Below are positions 17,716 through 27,135 of a stretch of DNA of 64,000 nucleotides, in pieces. The DNA is from an unicellular cyanobacterium SU2. Lineage in GTDB: Bacteria > Cyanobacteriota > Cyanobacteriia > Cyanobacteriales > Microcystaceae. The notes beneath the pieces are model-generated. The model worked only from the letters and a program-made list of their open reading frames with translations, did no database searches and was not told the origin of the DNA. Numbering within the stretch: position 1 is the stretch's first letter; each line of letters opens with the position of its first letter. Location of the stretch: positions 124,001-188,000 of the forward strand of contig NEED01000081.1 of NCBI GenBank assembly GCA_002110465.1, in the 5' to 3' direction. Both the position numbers and the translations under genes were made by a program.

Positions 17716-18150
17716 ATGAATCAGACAAAAAATATATTGATAAAAACTGTCTCTTTAGTTTTTTTTCTGAACTTAATCTTGGTTAGTTGTGCTGAGAATA
17801 AAGTTTCTCAATGCCAAAAAATTATTTTAATAACTCAAAAGATCGCTAAAGAAAGCGAAACTAATCGTCAAACAGAAGATATTCAGAAAGCCCTACAAGT
17901 TGCTGACTCTTTTGATGAAGCAGCAGAGGAAATGAAAAATTTGGCAATAACTGATGAACAATTAGTTAAATACCAACTCGGTTTTGCTGCTATTTATCAA
18001 GGATACGCGCAAACGACCCGACAATTCATATCAGCGTTACAAAAAAAAGACATTAACACTGTTAAATTAATGCAACAGAGATTAAAACAATTAGGACAAA
18101 AAGAACCAGAACTTGGTAATGAAATGAATAATTATTGTCAATCTGAATAA
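17716..18150 (+). CDS. Predicted lipoprotein
   Basis: The 144-residue product begins with a lipoprotein signal: positive MNQTKNILIK, hydrophobic VSLVFFLNLI, and lipobox LVSC with the modified cysteine at about residue 25. The mature part is helical, rich in lysine and glutamine, and has no recognised domain. It is separated from the coiled-coil gene by 5 bases, so the two are probably translated from one message. It should be anchored to a membrane facing the periplasm. Function unknown. Confidence 0.75.
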   Translation: MNQTKNILIKTVSLVFFLNLILVSCAENKVSQCQKIILITQKIAKESETNRQTEDIQKALQVADSFDEAAEEMKNLAITDEQLVKYQLGFAAIYQGYAQTTRQFISALQKKDINTVKLMQQRLKQLGQKEPELGNEMNNYCQSE

Positions 18151-18406
18151 CCTACTATTCAGGGCTATTTCATTCTAAAAAGTGCTAAAATATGCTTTAA
18201 ATTCCGCTAATTTTTCTTGTTCTGTCATGGGATTTTATCTCCAAACTTTCACATCTAGATTATACAATACATCTGACTAAGAATGCCTTTAAATATTTCT
18301 TATTGAAGGATTTTTATTGAACAAATAAGTAAACTTCTTATTAATTAGTCGTCTCATTTTTAAAAGTAAGTCTTGCTTCTGTAAATTCTTTTATCACAGC
18401 ATAAAA

Positions 18407-18425
18407 GTGGGCTTGTATAGCCCAC
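18407..18425 (-). terminator. Likely terminator of ppsA
   Basis: On the minus strand a stem GTGGGCT/AGCCCAC closes a five-base loop and is followed by TTTTAT, 15 bases after the ppsA stop. The shape fits an intrinsic terminator. Similar GTGGGC-type palindromes are also common dispersed repeats in cyanobacteria. Confidence 0.6.
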
Positions 18426-18439
18426 CCTACAAAACGAAC

Positions 18440-20935
18440 TTAACTCTTCTCTACCTCCGCAACCATTAATAAGGTTTTTAACACAGAATCAGGGTTTAAA
18501 CTCATCGAATCAATTCCCAATTCAACTAAGAATTTAGCAAACTCTGGATAGTCACTCGGTGCTTGGCCACAAATGCCAATTTTACGACCTTTTTTCTTAG
18601 CCGTTTCTATTGCTAACTTAACCATTCGTTTAACGGCTTCATTGCGTTCATCAAACAAACGAGCCACTAAAGCCGAATCTCGATCTAACCCTAATGTAAG
18701 CTGAGTTAAATCATTTGATCCAATGGAAAATCCATCAAACACTTCGGCAAATTCATCAGCTAAAATTACGTTACTGGGTAACTCACACATCACATAAACT
18801 TGCAACCCATTAATCCTTTGCTTAAGTCCATGTTTTGCCATTTCTTTTAATACTAATCTTCCCTCATCAGGAGTGCGACAAAACGGAATCATAGGGATAA
18901 CATTAACCAACCCCATGTCATCCCTAACCATTTTCATCGCGGCACATTCTAAAGCAAATGCTTCCCGATATTTAGGGTCATAATAACGAGACGCACCACG
19001 CCACCCTAACATGGGGTTATCTTCTTTGGGTTCAAATTGACTTCCCCCTAAAAGATTGGCATATTCATTGGATTTAAAATCCGACATTCGCACAATCACC
19101 GGTTTAGGATAAAAAGCAGCCGCAATTGTTGCAATACCCCTGGCTAATTTATCCACAAAAAACTGGGGTTTATCCTGATAACGTTGGGTTAATTCATTAA
19201 TTTGATCTTTGACTGCTTCATCTTTGAGTTCATCAAACTTCAATAAAGCCAACGGATGGGCTTGAATATGGTTAGCAATGATAAACTCTAAACGGGCTAA
19301 ACCTACCCCTTGCGCGGGAATTCCTGCTAAGGAAAACGCTTTTTCTGGGTTGCCTACATTCATTAAAATTTGTGTACGGGTTTGGGGTAAATTATCTAAA
19401 GGGGTTTCCTTAACTTCAAAGGGCAATAACCCTTGATAAACCTTTCCTTCATCTCCCTCACTACAACAAACGGTTATCTTCTGACGGGTTTTAATCTTGT
19501 CGGTAGCATCCCCACAACCAACAATAGCTGGAATTCCCATTTCACGAGCGATGATAGCAGCATGACAGGTTCTTCCCCCTTGGTTAGTCACAATTGCGCT
19601 GGCTTTCTTCATAATGGGTTCCCAGTCAGGATCAGTCCGGTTTGTTACCAAGACTTCTCCTTCTTTAAACTGGTCAATTTTGTCCGCGCTGAGGATCACC
19701 CTGGCTTTTCCTTGACCAATGGATGCCCCTACACTGCGTCCGATGGCCATAACTTCACTATGGTCTTGGAGGTGATAGGTTTTCAGGATATTCCCTTGTT
19801 TTTGAGATTGAACGGTTTCAGGCCGCGCTTGAACAATGTAGAGATCCCCTGTCTGACCATCTTTTGCCCATTCAATATCCATGGGGGTATAGGTTCCCCG
19901 TACCTGAGAATAGTGGTCTTCGATAATGCAAGTCCACCGACCAAGGGTTAGAATTTCCTCATCGGATAAACAGTATTTTTGCTGTTCTTGGGGTAAAACT
20001 TCGACGTTTTTCGTCAATTTTGTGCCGCCTTCGTCATAAACCATCTTCACTGCTTTGGTTCCTAATCGTTTTTCTAAAATAGGACGATAGCCTTCTTTAA
20101 GAGTGGGTTTAAATACATAATATTCATCAGGGTTTACCGACCCTTGAACCACGTTTTCTCCTAACCCATAGGCGGCGGTGATCAAAGCAGCATTTTTAAA
20201 CCCCGTTTCGGTGTCGATGGAAAACATTACCCCTGCGGTGGCTAAGTCCGAACGCACCATTTTTTGTACCCCGACAGATAACGCTACTTGAAAGTGATCG
20301 AACCCGTTGCGATGGCGGTAGGAAATAGCGCGGTTAGTAAAAAGAGAGGCGAAACAACGATGACACGCATCTAACACTCCTTTGAACCCGTGGACATTCA
20401 GGTAGGTTTCTTGTTGTCCAGCAAAACTGGCTTCGGGTAAGTCTTCGGCGGTGGCACTAGATCGCACGGCTACATCGATCGTCTGACATTCAATTTCGTA
20501 TTGTTTTCGTTCTTCAGGACTCAGGTTATCGCAAACACTCGCATCATATCCATAGCGTTCACACATTTGTTTGTAAGCATCGGCGATCGCCTCTTGTAAG
20601 TCTTGAGGAAATGGGGTATTTAAAATTAAAGAACGCGCCCGTCGTCCTTTTTCTTGTAAATTAGTCACATTATTAACATCAAGATCGGCGAAAAGATCTC
20701 GTAATTTCGTTTCTAATCCTGCTGATTTGATAAAATAACGATAGGCATAGGCAGTCGTTGCAAACCCTGTGGGAACCTTCACCCCTTTAGGTTGCAATTG
20801 TTGGATCATTTCTCCAAGGGATGAGTTTTTTCCCCCTACTAAGCCAACATCTTGACTACTCACTTCTTCAAACCACAAAATCAAAGCGGTTTCTCTTTGA
20901 GCGGTTGGAGTCTTTTCAAAAGTTGTTGTTACCAT
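18440..20935 (-). CDS. ppsA: Phosphoenolpyruvate synthase
   Basis: It makes phosphoenolpyruvate from pyruvate and ATP, a gluconeogenic step in the cytoplasm. The 831-residue protein has three parts in order: the ATP-grasp domain (from GLVGGKNSSLGEM near residue 31 through VAVRSSATAEDLPEASFAGQ near 155), the swivelling domain with the phosphohistidine in NQGGRTCHAAIIARE (His near 458), and the C-terminal barrel with RMSDFKSNEYANLLGG, FSIGSNDLTQLTLG and a catalytic cysteine in ICGQAPSDYPEF. Length is normal. Pyruvate phosphate dikinase is the main alternative, but the RMSDFKSNEY motif fits PpsA. Confidence 0.96.
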   Translation of the reverse strand: MVTTTFEKTPTAQRETALILWFEEVSSQDVGLVGGKNSSLGEMIQQLQPKGVKVPTGFATTAYAYRYFIKSAGLETKLRDLFADLDVNNVTNLQEKGRRARSLILNTPFPQDLQEAIADAYKQMCERYGYDASVCDNLSPEERKQYEIECQTIDVAVRSSATAEDLPEASFAGQQETYLNVHGFKGVLDACHRCFASLFTNRAISYRHRNGFDHFQVALSVGVQKMVRSDLATAGVMFSIDTETGFKNAALITAAYGLGENVVQGSVNPDEYYVFKPTLKEGYRPILEKRLGTKAVKMVYDEGGTKLTKNVEVLPQEQQKYCLSDEEILTLGRWTCIIEDHYSQVRGTYTPMDIEWAKDGQTGDLYIVQARPETVQSQKQGNILKTYHLQDHSEVMAIGRSVGASIGQGKARVILSADKIDQFKEGEVLVTNRTDPDWEPIMKKASAIVTNQGGRTCHAAIIAREMGIPAIVGCGDATDKIKTRQKITVCCSEGDEGKVYQGLLPFEVKETPLDNLPQTRTQILMNVGNPEKAFSLAGIPAQGVGLARLEFIIANHIQAHPLALLKFDELKDEAVKDQINELTQRYQDKPQFFVDKLARGIATIAAAFYPKPVIVRMSDFKSNEYANLLGGSQFEPKEDNPMLGWRGASRYYDPKYREAFALECAAMKMVRDDMGLVNVIPMIPFCRTPDEGRLVLKEMAKHGLKQRINGLQVYVMCELPSNVILADEFAEVFDGFSIGSNDLTQLTLGLDRDSALVARLFDERNEAVKRMVKLAIETAKKKGRKIGICGQAPSDYPEFAKFLVELGIDSMSLNPDSVLKTLLMVAEVEKS

Positions 20936-21186
20936 AAGTATTTATCTTTAATTCTTAGTTTCAGTTTAACGATCTTTTTTTGAAAATAATTGTTTTGTTT
21001 CGATTTATTTACAGGATGGGTATTTGTTTTAAGCGTTTATAATAGTTGCTTTTTATTAATAAAAAACTTTAATTTTTCTAAAAAAATTATTATTTTTATG
21101 GTATAATCCAAAGGGAATCTATTCAAAATAATAAGCTATGTCAATCAAGTAAAATTATCGATAATTTTGAAATTAGGTTAACTCAT

Positions 21187-21777
21187 ATGGTAGCATTAAC
21201 CCGCAAGCGTTTCACGATAGAAGACTATCATCGATTAGGGGAGTTAGGTTTTTTTGAAGAAACCGAAAGGGTCGAGTTAATTCGGGGAGAAATTATTACA
21301 ATGCCAACCAAGAAAACTCCTCACTCAGTTTGTAATACTCGTTTAGTCAGTCAACTAATTACAATGTTAGGGGAAAAAGCGATTATCCGAGGGCAAGAAC
21401 CTATTATGATTCCTCCTGATAGTGAACCGCAACCCGATGTAGTCATTGCCATTAATAAACCGGATGAATATTTATCTTCTCACCCTTATCCCCAAGATAT
21501 TTTATTACTCATTGAAATTTCAGACTCAACCTTAAAATATGATCGAGAAACGAAGTTATCTCTTTATAGTGAAGCAGAAATTAAAAATTACTGGATTATC
21601 AATTTAGTTAATAATTACTTAGAAGATTATCAAAAACCCTTTCAAGATTTACAAGGAAATTTTAGTTATGCTAACAAGGAAATTTTTTTACCAGATAGTC
21701 AAATAAAGATTCCAGGTTTTCCTGATATATGTTTAGATTTAAGAAAAGTATTTCCTAATAGTTACATCACCCAATAA
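21187..21777 (+). CDS. Uma2-family (DUF820) putative endonuclease
   Basis: The 196-residue protein matches the Uma2 family, greatly expanded in cyanobacteria and related in fold to PD-(D/E)XK nucleases. Visible features are FTIEDYHRLGELGFF at the start, ERVELIRGEIITM with a conserved glutamate, QPDVVI with the catalytic-type aspartate, and LLIEISDSTLKYDRETKLSLYSEA, where E and K complete the site. Such genes are often scattered and tied to mobile DNA, but biochemical roles are largely unknown. It sits alone upstream of menD. Confidence 0.88.
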   Translation: MVALTRKRFTIEDYHRLGELGFFEETERVELIRGEIITMPTKKTPHSVCNTRLVSQLITMLGEKAIIRGQEPIMIPPDSEPQPDVVIAINKPDEYLSSHPYPQDILLLIEISDSTLKYDRETKLSLYSEAEIKNYWIINLVNNYLEDYQKPFQDLQGNFSYANKEIFLPDSQIKIPGFPDICLDLRKVFPNSYITQ

Positions 21778-21859
21778 CTATTTATAAAGTCATCCTCAAG
21801 ACTATTGTATAATAAATAGTCACTTTAATTCATCTGCCAGGGATAACTAATAACGCTTA

Positions 21860-23608
21860 ATGCCCCTTGATTTTCGTAATCTTAATACTTTCTGGGCTTC
21901 TTTGATCGCAGAAACCCTATATCGTTTAGGACTCACCACAGCTATTATTTGCCCAGGGTCTCGGTCAACACCTCTTACAGTCGCTTTTGCTGCCCATCCG
22001 AATATTGATGCCATTCCTATTTTAGATGAACGCTCGGCCTCTTTTTTCGCACTAGGGATCGCTAAACGCACCCATACCCCCGTTGCGATCATTTGCACGT
22101 CAGGGACGGCCGGGGCGAATTTTTATCCCGCCGTTATTGAAGCAACCGAAAGTCGTGTCCCCCTCTTAATTTTCACGGCTGATCGTCCTCCAGAATTACG
22201 CCATTGTCACGCCGGACAAGCCATTGATCAACTGAAACTTTATGGTAATTATCCCAACTGGCAAACCGAGTTAGCCATTCCTGCGGTGGAAATGGGGATG
22301 TTACGTTATTTACGACAAACCATCATTCATAGTTGGGAACGATCGCGCTTTCCTACACCAGGAGTTGTCCATCTTAATTGTCCGTTTCGTGACCCTTTAG
22401 CCCCTATTATTCAACCAGAAATTCAACAGCTATTCGAGAATTTTAAGGTTGATCATTTCTTTGATGGTGTGACAAATTCTCACTCTATTTTTACCTTCCC
22501 CTCCCTATCTTTGCCCTCTCAATGGTTGTTTAAACAACGGGGAATAATTATTGCGGGGGTTGCCCATCCGAAGGATGCTCAAAAGTATTGCCAGGCGATC
22601 GCCAATTTAGCCCAATTCCTTAACTATCCTGTCTTAGCAGAAGCCTTATCCCCCGTGAGGAATTTTGCCCATTTTAATCCTAATTTAATTACTACCTATG
22701 ATTTGATGTTACGCAATCAGGAATTAGCCCAGAATTTAGTTCCTGATATCGTGATTCAAATCGGAGATTTTCCCACCAGTAAAGAACTGCGAAGTTGGTT
22801 AAAAACCATTGAACCTGAACATTGGATTATTGAACCAAGTCCTGAAAATATTGACCCTTTGCATAATCAAACTTCTTATTTAAGAATAGAAATTGAACAG
22901 CTTAAATTAGATACAATTAAAACTCAACCTAAGCAACCTAATAATTTATTTTGGTTAAAACAATGGCAAGAAATAGAACACAAAGCAAGACAAACAATTA
23001 ATAAAACTTTGATATCAGTTAACTTTTTTTTAGAAAGTAAAATTTCTTGGTTACTGCCTCAAATTTTATCTAAAGGAACTCCAATTTTTATTGCTAATAG
23101 TATGTCCGTTAGAAATGCTGAATTTTTTTGGCAACGGAACTCTAATCAAATTATTCCCTATTGTAATCGAGGAGCAAATGGTATTGATGGAACGTTATCA
23201 ACCGCTTTAGGAATGGCTTATCAGGCAAAAAGTAGTGTTATGTTAACAGGAGATTTAGCCCTAATTCATGATATAAACGGATTTTTAATTAATCACAAAT
23301 TTCAAGGACATTTGACAATTATTTTAATTAATAATAATGGGGGAGGAATTTTTGAAATGTTACCGATTTCTCAATTTAATCCTCCCTTTGAAGAATTTTT
23401 TGCCACTCCTCAAAGTCTGGATTTTTCTCAACTGTGTCAAACTTACAAAGTTTTCTATAAAAAAGTAACAGATTGGCAACAACTCAAACAACTATTAAAT
23501 CCATTGCCCCATCAAGGAATTCGCCTTTTAGAAATACAAACTAATCGAAAAAAAGATGCTTTATGGTTAAATAATGAACTTAATAGATTAGCCAACAATC
23601 TAATCTGA
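21860..23608 (+). CDS. menD: SEPHCHC synthase (menaquinone/phylloquinone pathway)
   Basis: This thiamine-diphosphate enzyme joins 2-oxoglutarate to isochorismate, an early step to phylloquinone, the photosystem I quinone in cyanobacteria. The 582-residue protein has the N-terminal pyrimidine-binding part (ICPGSRSTPLTVAF and the active-site DERSASFFALG), a central domain, and the C-terminal pyrophosphate-binding part with LTGDLALIHDINGF and NNNGGGIFEMLPI. RGANGIDGTLSTALG is also typical of MenD. Start ATG 21860 gives the usual N-terminus. It converges with speD across a hairpin. Confidence 0.96.
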   Translation: MPLDFRNLNTFWASLIAETLYRLGLTTAIICPGSRSTPLTVAFAAHPNIDAIPILDERSASFFALGIAKRTHTPVAIICTSGTAGANFYPAVIEATESRVPLLIFTADRPPELRHCHAGQAIDQLKLYGNYPNWQTELAIPAVEMGMLRYLRQTIIHSWERSRFPTPGVVHLNCPFRDPLAPIIQPEIQQLFENFKVDHFFDGVTNSHSIFTFPSLSLPSQWLFKQRGIIIAGVAHPKDAQKYCQAIANLAQFLNYPVLAEALSPVRNFAHFNPNLITTYDLMLRNQELAQNLVPDIVIQIGDFPTSKELRSWLKTIEPEHWIIEPSPENIDPLHNQTSYLRIEIEQLKLDTIKTQPKQPNNLFWLKQWQEIEHKARQTINKTLISVNFFLESKISWLLPQILSKGTPIFIANSMSVRNAEFFWQRNSNQIIPYCNRGANGIDGTLSTALGMAYQAKSSVMLTGDLALIHDINGFLINHKFQGHLTIILINNNGGGIFEMLPISQFNPPFEEFFATPQSLDFSQLCQTYKVFYKKVTDWQQLKQLLNPLPHQGIRLLEIQTNRKKDALWLNNELNRLANNLI

Positions 23609-23620
23609 AACCTAAAAAAT

Positions 23621-23647
23621 TAGAGACATTATCTATCAACGTCTCTA
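23621..23647. terminator. Hairpin between convergent menD and speD
   Basis: TAGAGAC at 23621-23627 pairs with GTCTCTA at 23641-23647 around a 13-base loop, 13 bases after the menD stop. No clear T-run follows. It may end transcripts from one or both sides. Confidence 0.4.
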
Positions 23648-23660
23648 GAGAAAATATATA

Positions 23661-23687
23661 ATTAAAGATTAAAGATTAAAGATTAAG
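23661..23687. repeat. Heptameric tandem repeat at the speD end
   Basis: ATTAAAG is repeated three times and followed by a partial fourth unit. The last unit overlaps the stop codon of speD on the minus strand. Short heptamer repeats of this type are known from many cyanobacterial genomes. Confidence 0.75.
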
Positions 23688-24081
23688 CAACACTTTGACA
23701 GATAGTAGCTGTTAGGGAAGCATCTGGATCAAGTAGATTAGGAAATCCTCGTTCAATCGTTTTCACTTGAATCTGTTGCGCTTGCAAAGAAGTTTTTAAG
23801 ATAGCTAAGGCTTGTTCTGGATTACCTTGACCACAGAAAAACAAATCAGCGGCAAAATAACCATATTCAGGCCAGGTATGAATAGCAATATGGGACTCAG
23901 CTAAGGTGGCTGTAGCAGTAACACCGTGGGGACTAAAATGATGGACACATAAATCAATTAGGGTCGCTTCCCCTGCGGTAATTCCTTCTAGGAGTGCATG
24001 GCGAATTCGTTCGGGGTCGTTGAGGAGGTCTGGTGGTGCTTGCCAAGCATCGACAATCAAATGAGTTCCCAATTTTATCAT
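23683..24081 (-). CDS. speD: S-adenosylmethionine decarboxylase proenzyme
   Basis: It decarboxylates S-adenosylmethionine to give the aminopropyl donor for spermidine synthesis. The 132-residue proenzyme belongs to the short prokaryotic class and cuts itself between Glu62 and Ser63 in LAESHIAIHTWPE, making the pyruvoyl cofactor from the serine. His68 and Cys83 (FFCGQGNP) are the other catalytic residues. The stop codon lies inside an ATTAAAG repeat. The gene converges with menD. Confidence 0.96.
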   Translation of the reverse strand: MIKLGTHLIVDAWQAPPDLLNDPERIRHALLEGITAGEATLIDLCVHHFSPHGVTATATLAESHIAIHTWPEYGYFAADLFFCGQGNPEQALAILKTSLQAQQIQVKTIERGFPNLLDPDASLTATICQSVA

Positions 24082-24264
24082 TCTTTAATTAATCCGTAAT
24101 GATTTACCCTTCCAAGATATCTAGGTATAGCATAATTGAGGTAATAAACTCAAGTATTTATAGGAAGATTTTCACAAATTTTCTGACAATTAGGATTATT
24201 CCCGATACAAATGTCAGTTAAGAATAGTCTAAGCTAAAATAAACCAATTTAAGAGGGCTTTAAT

Positions 24265-24450
24265 ATGGAACTTGAGCAAATTAAAACCATGATAGAAAGA
24301 GCTTTAGCTGATGGACGACTATCTAGACAAGAAAGTGAAGCCATCAAAGCTGCCATCTATTCCGATAAAAAAGTCACCAAAGAAGAATCCCAGTTATTTC
24401 GAGAACTTCAAAACCAAATTTTTAACGGAGATATTGTGCTTGAAGATTAA
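24265..24450 (+). CDS. Small protein with an internal duplication (61 aa)
   Basis: A charged, helical 61-residue protein with AGAGGGC as a ribosome binding site about 8 bases before the ATG. It contains two related units, DGRLSRQESEAI and DKKVTKEESQLF, each like a loop followed by a helix. The pattern slightly recalls TerB-like or EF-hand-like units but is too short for a firm call. Small proteins of this look are frequent in cyanobacteria. No partner gene is evident. Confidence 0.7.
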   Translation: MELEQIKTMIERALADGRLSRQESEAIKAAIYSDKKVTKEESQLFRELQNQIFNGDIVLED

Positions 24451-24506
24451 GCAAACTTTTTGATTGATTTAAGGGCTAAGAACTTTTAGCCCTACTTGAA
24501 ATCATC

Positions 24507-25184
24507 TTAGGGCGTTGGGGGAGTTGAATTGGGATTAGAAGAAGACGAAGAGTTGCCATTGGGAATGGTTTCGGTAGATGTTTGTGGTGGTCTAGGTTCA
24601 GGTTCACGGACTTCGGGAATGGGAAAGAAAAATAAAATCAAGGCCATTAAGGCAATGCTTCCTATCCCCAAGGTAGCTGGAACTGCTCGTTGTACTAACG
24701 GTTCATCAGGGGGACGATATCGCCTCGATACTGGCTGTAACTGCAAGGTAAAATCAGGCAATGTGCGGCTATCAGCGAAAAACTGATCAATACTTTCAAC
24801 TAAATCAAATAATTGAACAGTGTTTAATTCTAATTCCACTCGAGATTGACCACCCTCGTCATGAGGTTGCCATGCTAAGCGATGAAAATCGGTTCCTTCG
24901 ATTTTTTCTAGATGAATCGGATCTTCATCTCCTTGGCTATCTTGAGGGTGAGGGATACCACTGAGATATCCTTGGGCATAAGCACTGGCAACTTTAGCCA
25001 AATTTTCTAGAAACGTCCGTCCTCCTTGAAGTGTTTGGGAAATTCCCACAAAACGGCATTCAGCATTGACTAAAATTGACAAAAGAGGGCGACTATCAGC
25101 AGAATCAGTCCCAGTCACACTATCACTTAATCCCTCTAACCTTAGAGTGCAATTGGGTAAACTATATTGTCGTTGGATGTTCAT
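24507..25184 (-). CDS. DUF4335 domain membrane protein
   Basis: The 225-residue protein starts MNIQRQYSLPNCTLRLEGL, a pattern found in the cyanobacterial DUF4335 family. After a soluble domain of about 165 residues comes one membrane helix (IGSIALMALILFFF) and a tail rich in proline, serine and asparagine. The orientation suggests a single-pass anchor near the C-terminus. Its ATG overlaps the stop of the DUF3038 gene by four bases (ATGA), so translation is probably coupled. The role is unknown. Confidence 0.85.
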   Translation of the reverse strand: MNIQRQYSLPNCTLRLEGLSDSVTGTDSADSRPLLSILVNAECRFVGISQTLQGGRTFLENLAKVASAYAQGYLSGIPHPQDSQGDEDPIHLEKIEGTDFHRLAWQPHDEGGQSRVELELNTVQLFDLVESIDQFFADSRTLPDFTLQLQPVSRRYRPPDEPLVQRAVPATLGIGSIALMALILFFFPIPEVREPEPRPPQTSTETIPNGNSSSSSNPNSTPPTP

Positions 25185-25810
25185 GCCACCTCCCCATCAA
25201 ATAAGCTAATCCAAAACCGTTGCATTCCAGTGGTTCCGGTACAAAACAAGAGTTGTTTTAATAAAAATAGAGCCAATTCATTTAATTCATCATTGGAAGC
25301 TAGATAAACTGAAACTTTAGCACGACGGGGATTCATCCGACTTTGGAAATGGGCGCGAAATTGATCTAAATATTCTGCTAACAGGAAATGACAAATGACA
25401 GGTAAGCCTTTATTTCTCATCTGTTGTTCAGCCAACAAAAGTTGTCGAATCTGGACGGTTAACGGTTTAGCTCGATAGCTGGCAATAATGACTAAGGCTT
25501 TGGCTTGAGGAAGGGTGAGGGTTCCACGGGTATAGGACCGCCGCCAAGGATTAGTACACCGCAACCGCCATAAAACAATCCTATTTCTAATTATCTCCTG
25601 AAATTGTAGCTGTTGAATGGTTTCGAGCATCTGTTCTGATGCTCCCAGTTCGAGAGCTTCGATCGCCAATAATAATAAATCAATCCGTTGTTGAAGTCGT
25701 ACAGCACATCGCTGGCCAGAGATAGGAAAATCTGGCAGGACATCCAAAATTACAGGTTTAAACTCAGCAGGAGAACTCGAATCGGACATTATGCTAACAG
25801 TGGAACTCAT
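25181..25810 (-). CDS. DUF3038 domain protein
   Basis: A 209-residue soluble, helical protein matching the cyanobacterial DUF3038 family, with core LLLLAIEALELGASEQM, NRIVLWRLRCTNPWRRS and a basic arginine-rich stretch. Start codons at 25810 and 25789 are possible. It is translated just before the DUF4335 gene with a four-base overlap; this pair is recurrent in cyanobacteria, suggesting the products work together. No catalytic motif is visible, and the function is unknown. Confidence 0.85.
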   Translation of the reverse strand: MSSTVSIMSDSSSPAEFKPVILDVLPDFPISGQRCAVRLQQRIDLLLLAIEALELGASEQMLETIQQLQFQEIIRNRIVLWRLRCTNPWRRSYTRGTLTLPQAKALVIIASYRAKPLTVQIRQLLLAEQQMRNKGLPVICHFLLAEYLDQFRAHFQSRMNPRRAKVSVYLASNDELNELALFLLKQLLFCTGTTGMQRFWISLFDGEVA

Positions 25811-25990
25811 CCTAGAATAGCTTATGGAGCAAAATAGTTGGTTGGGTTTATCCTATTGTTGAACCAAATCTGGCAACAGAGCAAATTAACGGACTCCTTA
25901 TTTTGACATCCTCCTAAGGAATTTTCTAGTTATCCATCCTTTGGCTTACATCAAACTCAGGTTAGATGTAATTAAACATAGAATATCAAG

Positions 25991-26013
25991 GTTCGTAGTG
26001 AGGGCTTTAGCCG
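25991..26013. repeat. REP-like half element
   Basis: GTTCGTAGTGAGGGCTTTAG followed by CCG matches the core unit of the arrays at 31652-32030. It ends six bases before the start codon of the gene at 26020. Confidence 0.6.
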
Positions 26014-26019
26014 TCGATC

Positions 26020-26358
26020 ATGACTGACAATCAGTATCATCATAGTCTCAATCGCCTATATCAGACATGGGTTCAGTCTGGATATCAAGGAAATATAACC
26101 ATCTTTGAACCATCAAGGCAATTAGATTCTCGAAAATCTGGATTTGTCATTAAGCCAGATGGTAGATTTTTAGAGCGAAAAAACGCCGGCTGGTGTGGAA
26201 CCCCACCGATTACCTACAAAGATTATCAAGGACACTGGATTAAGCTGTCAGATAGTCTACTAGAAATAACGGTTGGTTATTGGGGCGGTACAACTTCTTA
26301 TCAAATGAAAATTGTCTCACTTAGTTCCCAGGAATTAAAGATTTTATATTATTACTAA
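26020..26358 (+). CDS. Hypothetical beta-rich protein (112 aa)
   Basis: A 112-residue protein with alternating polar and hydrophobic residues that suggests a small beta structure (GFVIKPDGRFLERKNAGWCG, then WIKLSDSLLEITVGYW). One cysteine, no signal peptide, no membrane helix. I do not recognise the family. A REP-like half element lies directly upstream in the place of a ribosome binding site. Ends 115 bases before apt. Confidence 0.65.
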   Translation: MTDNQYHHSLNRLYQTWVQSGYQGNITIFEPSRQLDSRKSGFVIKPDGRFLERKNAGWCGTPPITYKDYQGHWIKLSDSLLEITVGYWGGTTSYQMKIVSLSSQELKILYYY

Positions 26359-26473
26359 ATTCCTCAAAGAATAGTCAATAAATTGGTGCATTTAGAAACT
26401 TAATTAGGAACTTTGGTCAACACTCTGTTAAAGTAATTTTTGACTTCCTATTAACAACAATCAATTATGTCTT

Positions 26474-26992
26474 ATGGATCTTAAATCGTTAATTAGAGAT
26501 ATTCCCGATTTTCCTAAACCTGGCATTATGTTTCGAGATATTACCACCCTCCTGAGTCATGGAGAAGGATTACGTTATACCATTGATACTTTAGCTCAAA
26601 AATGTCAAGAAAAGGGATTATTGCCTGATTATGTCGTGGGAATGGAATCTCGTGGGTTTCTATTTGGGGTTCCTTTAGCTTATCAACTTAAGGCAGGTTT
26701 TGTTCCTGTGCGTAAACCAGGTAAGCTTCCGGCGGCAGTTCATCAAGTTGAGTATGACTTAGAGTACGGAACTGATAAACTAGAAATCCATCAAGATGCC
26801 CTAGCTAATCACCATCGGGTACTCATTGTTGATGATTTGATTGCGACGGGGGGAACCGCTAAGGCAACAGCAGATTTGTTAGAGAAAATTGGCTGTGACG
26901 TTTTGGGGTTTGCTTTTATTATTGAATTAACAACTTTGGAAGGTCGTCAAAAACTTCCGGATGTACCAATTATTACCCTAGTAGATTATTAG
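26474..26992 (+). CDS. apt: Adenine phosphoribosyltransferase
   Basis: It salvages adenine by joining it to PRPP, giving AMP. The 172-residue protein has normal length and the family features: [20 protein letters not shown] at the N-terminus, [22 protein letters not shown] (purine-site hood), and the PRPP-binding loop [16 protein letters not shown]. It is a single gene; the PRPP it uses is made by prs, also in this window. Confidence 0.97.
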   Translation: MDLKSLIRDIPDFPKPGIMFRDITTLLSHGEGLRYTIDTLAQKCQEKGLLPDYVVGMESRGFLFGVPLAYQLKAGFVPVRKPGKLPAAVHQVEYDLEYGTDKLEIHQDALANHHRVLIVDDLIATGGTAKATADLLEKIGCDVLGFAFIIELTTLEGRQKLPDVPIITLVDY

Positions 26993-27135
26993 GTCTAGAA
27001 ATAACCAAATTTGGGTTTCCCTAAGCTAGATATTTAACGATTCTGGCTTAGCTTCAAAACATAACTTTTATTTTGCCTAAATCGCAATATTTTCTATAAT
27101 AAGCATTAATCCTGACGTGCTAATTTCTCAGATCC

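Noticed and set aside
18175-18228. 17-codon minus-strand frame with a GGAG site
   Set aside because: Starts MTEQEKLAEFKAYF and stops at once. It may be a gene stub, but it is too short to support.
26993-27135. Cobalamin riboswitch before metH
   Set aside because: Only 143 bases are available and no B12-box-like conserved element is visible.
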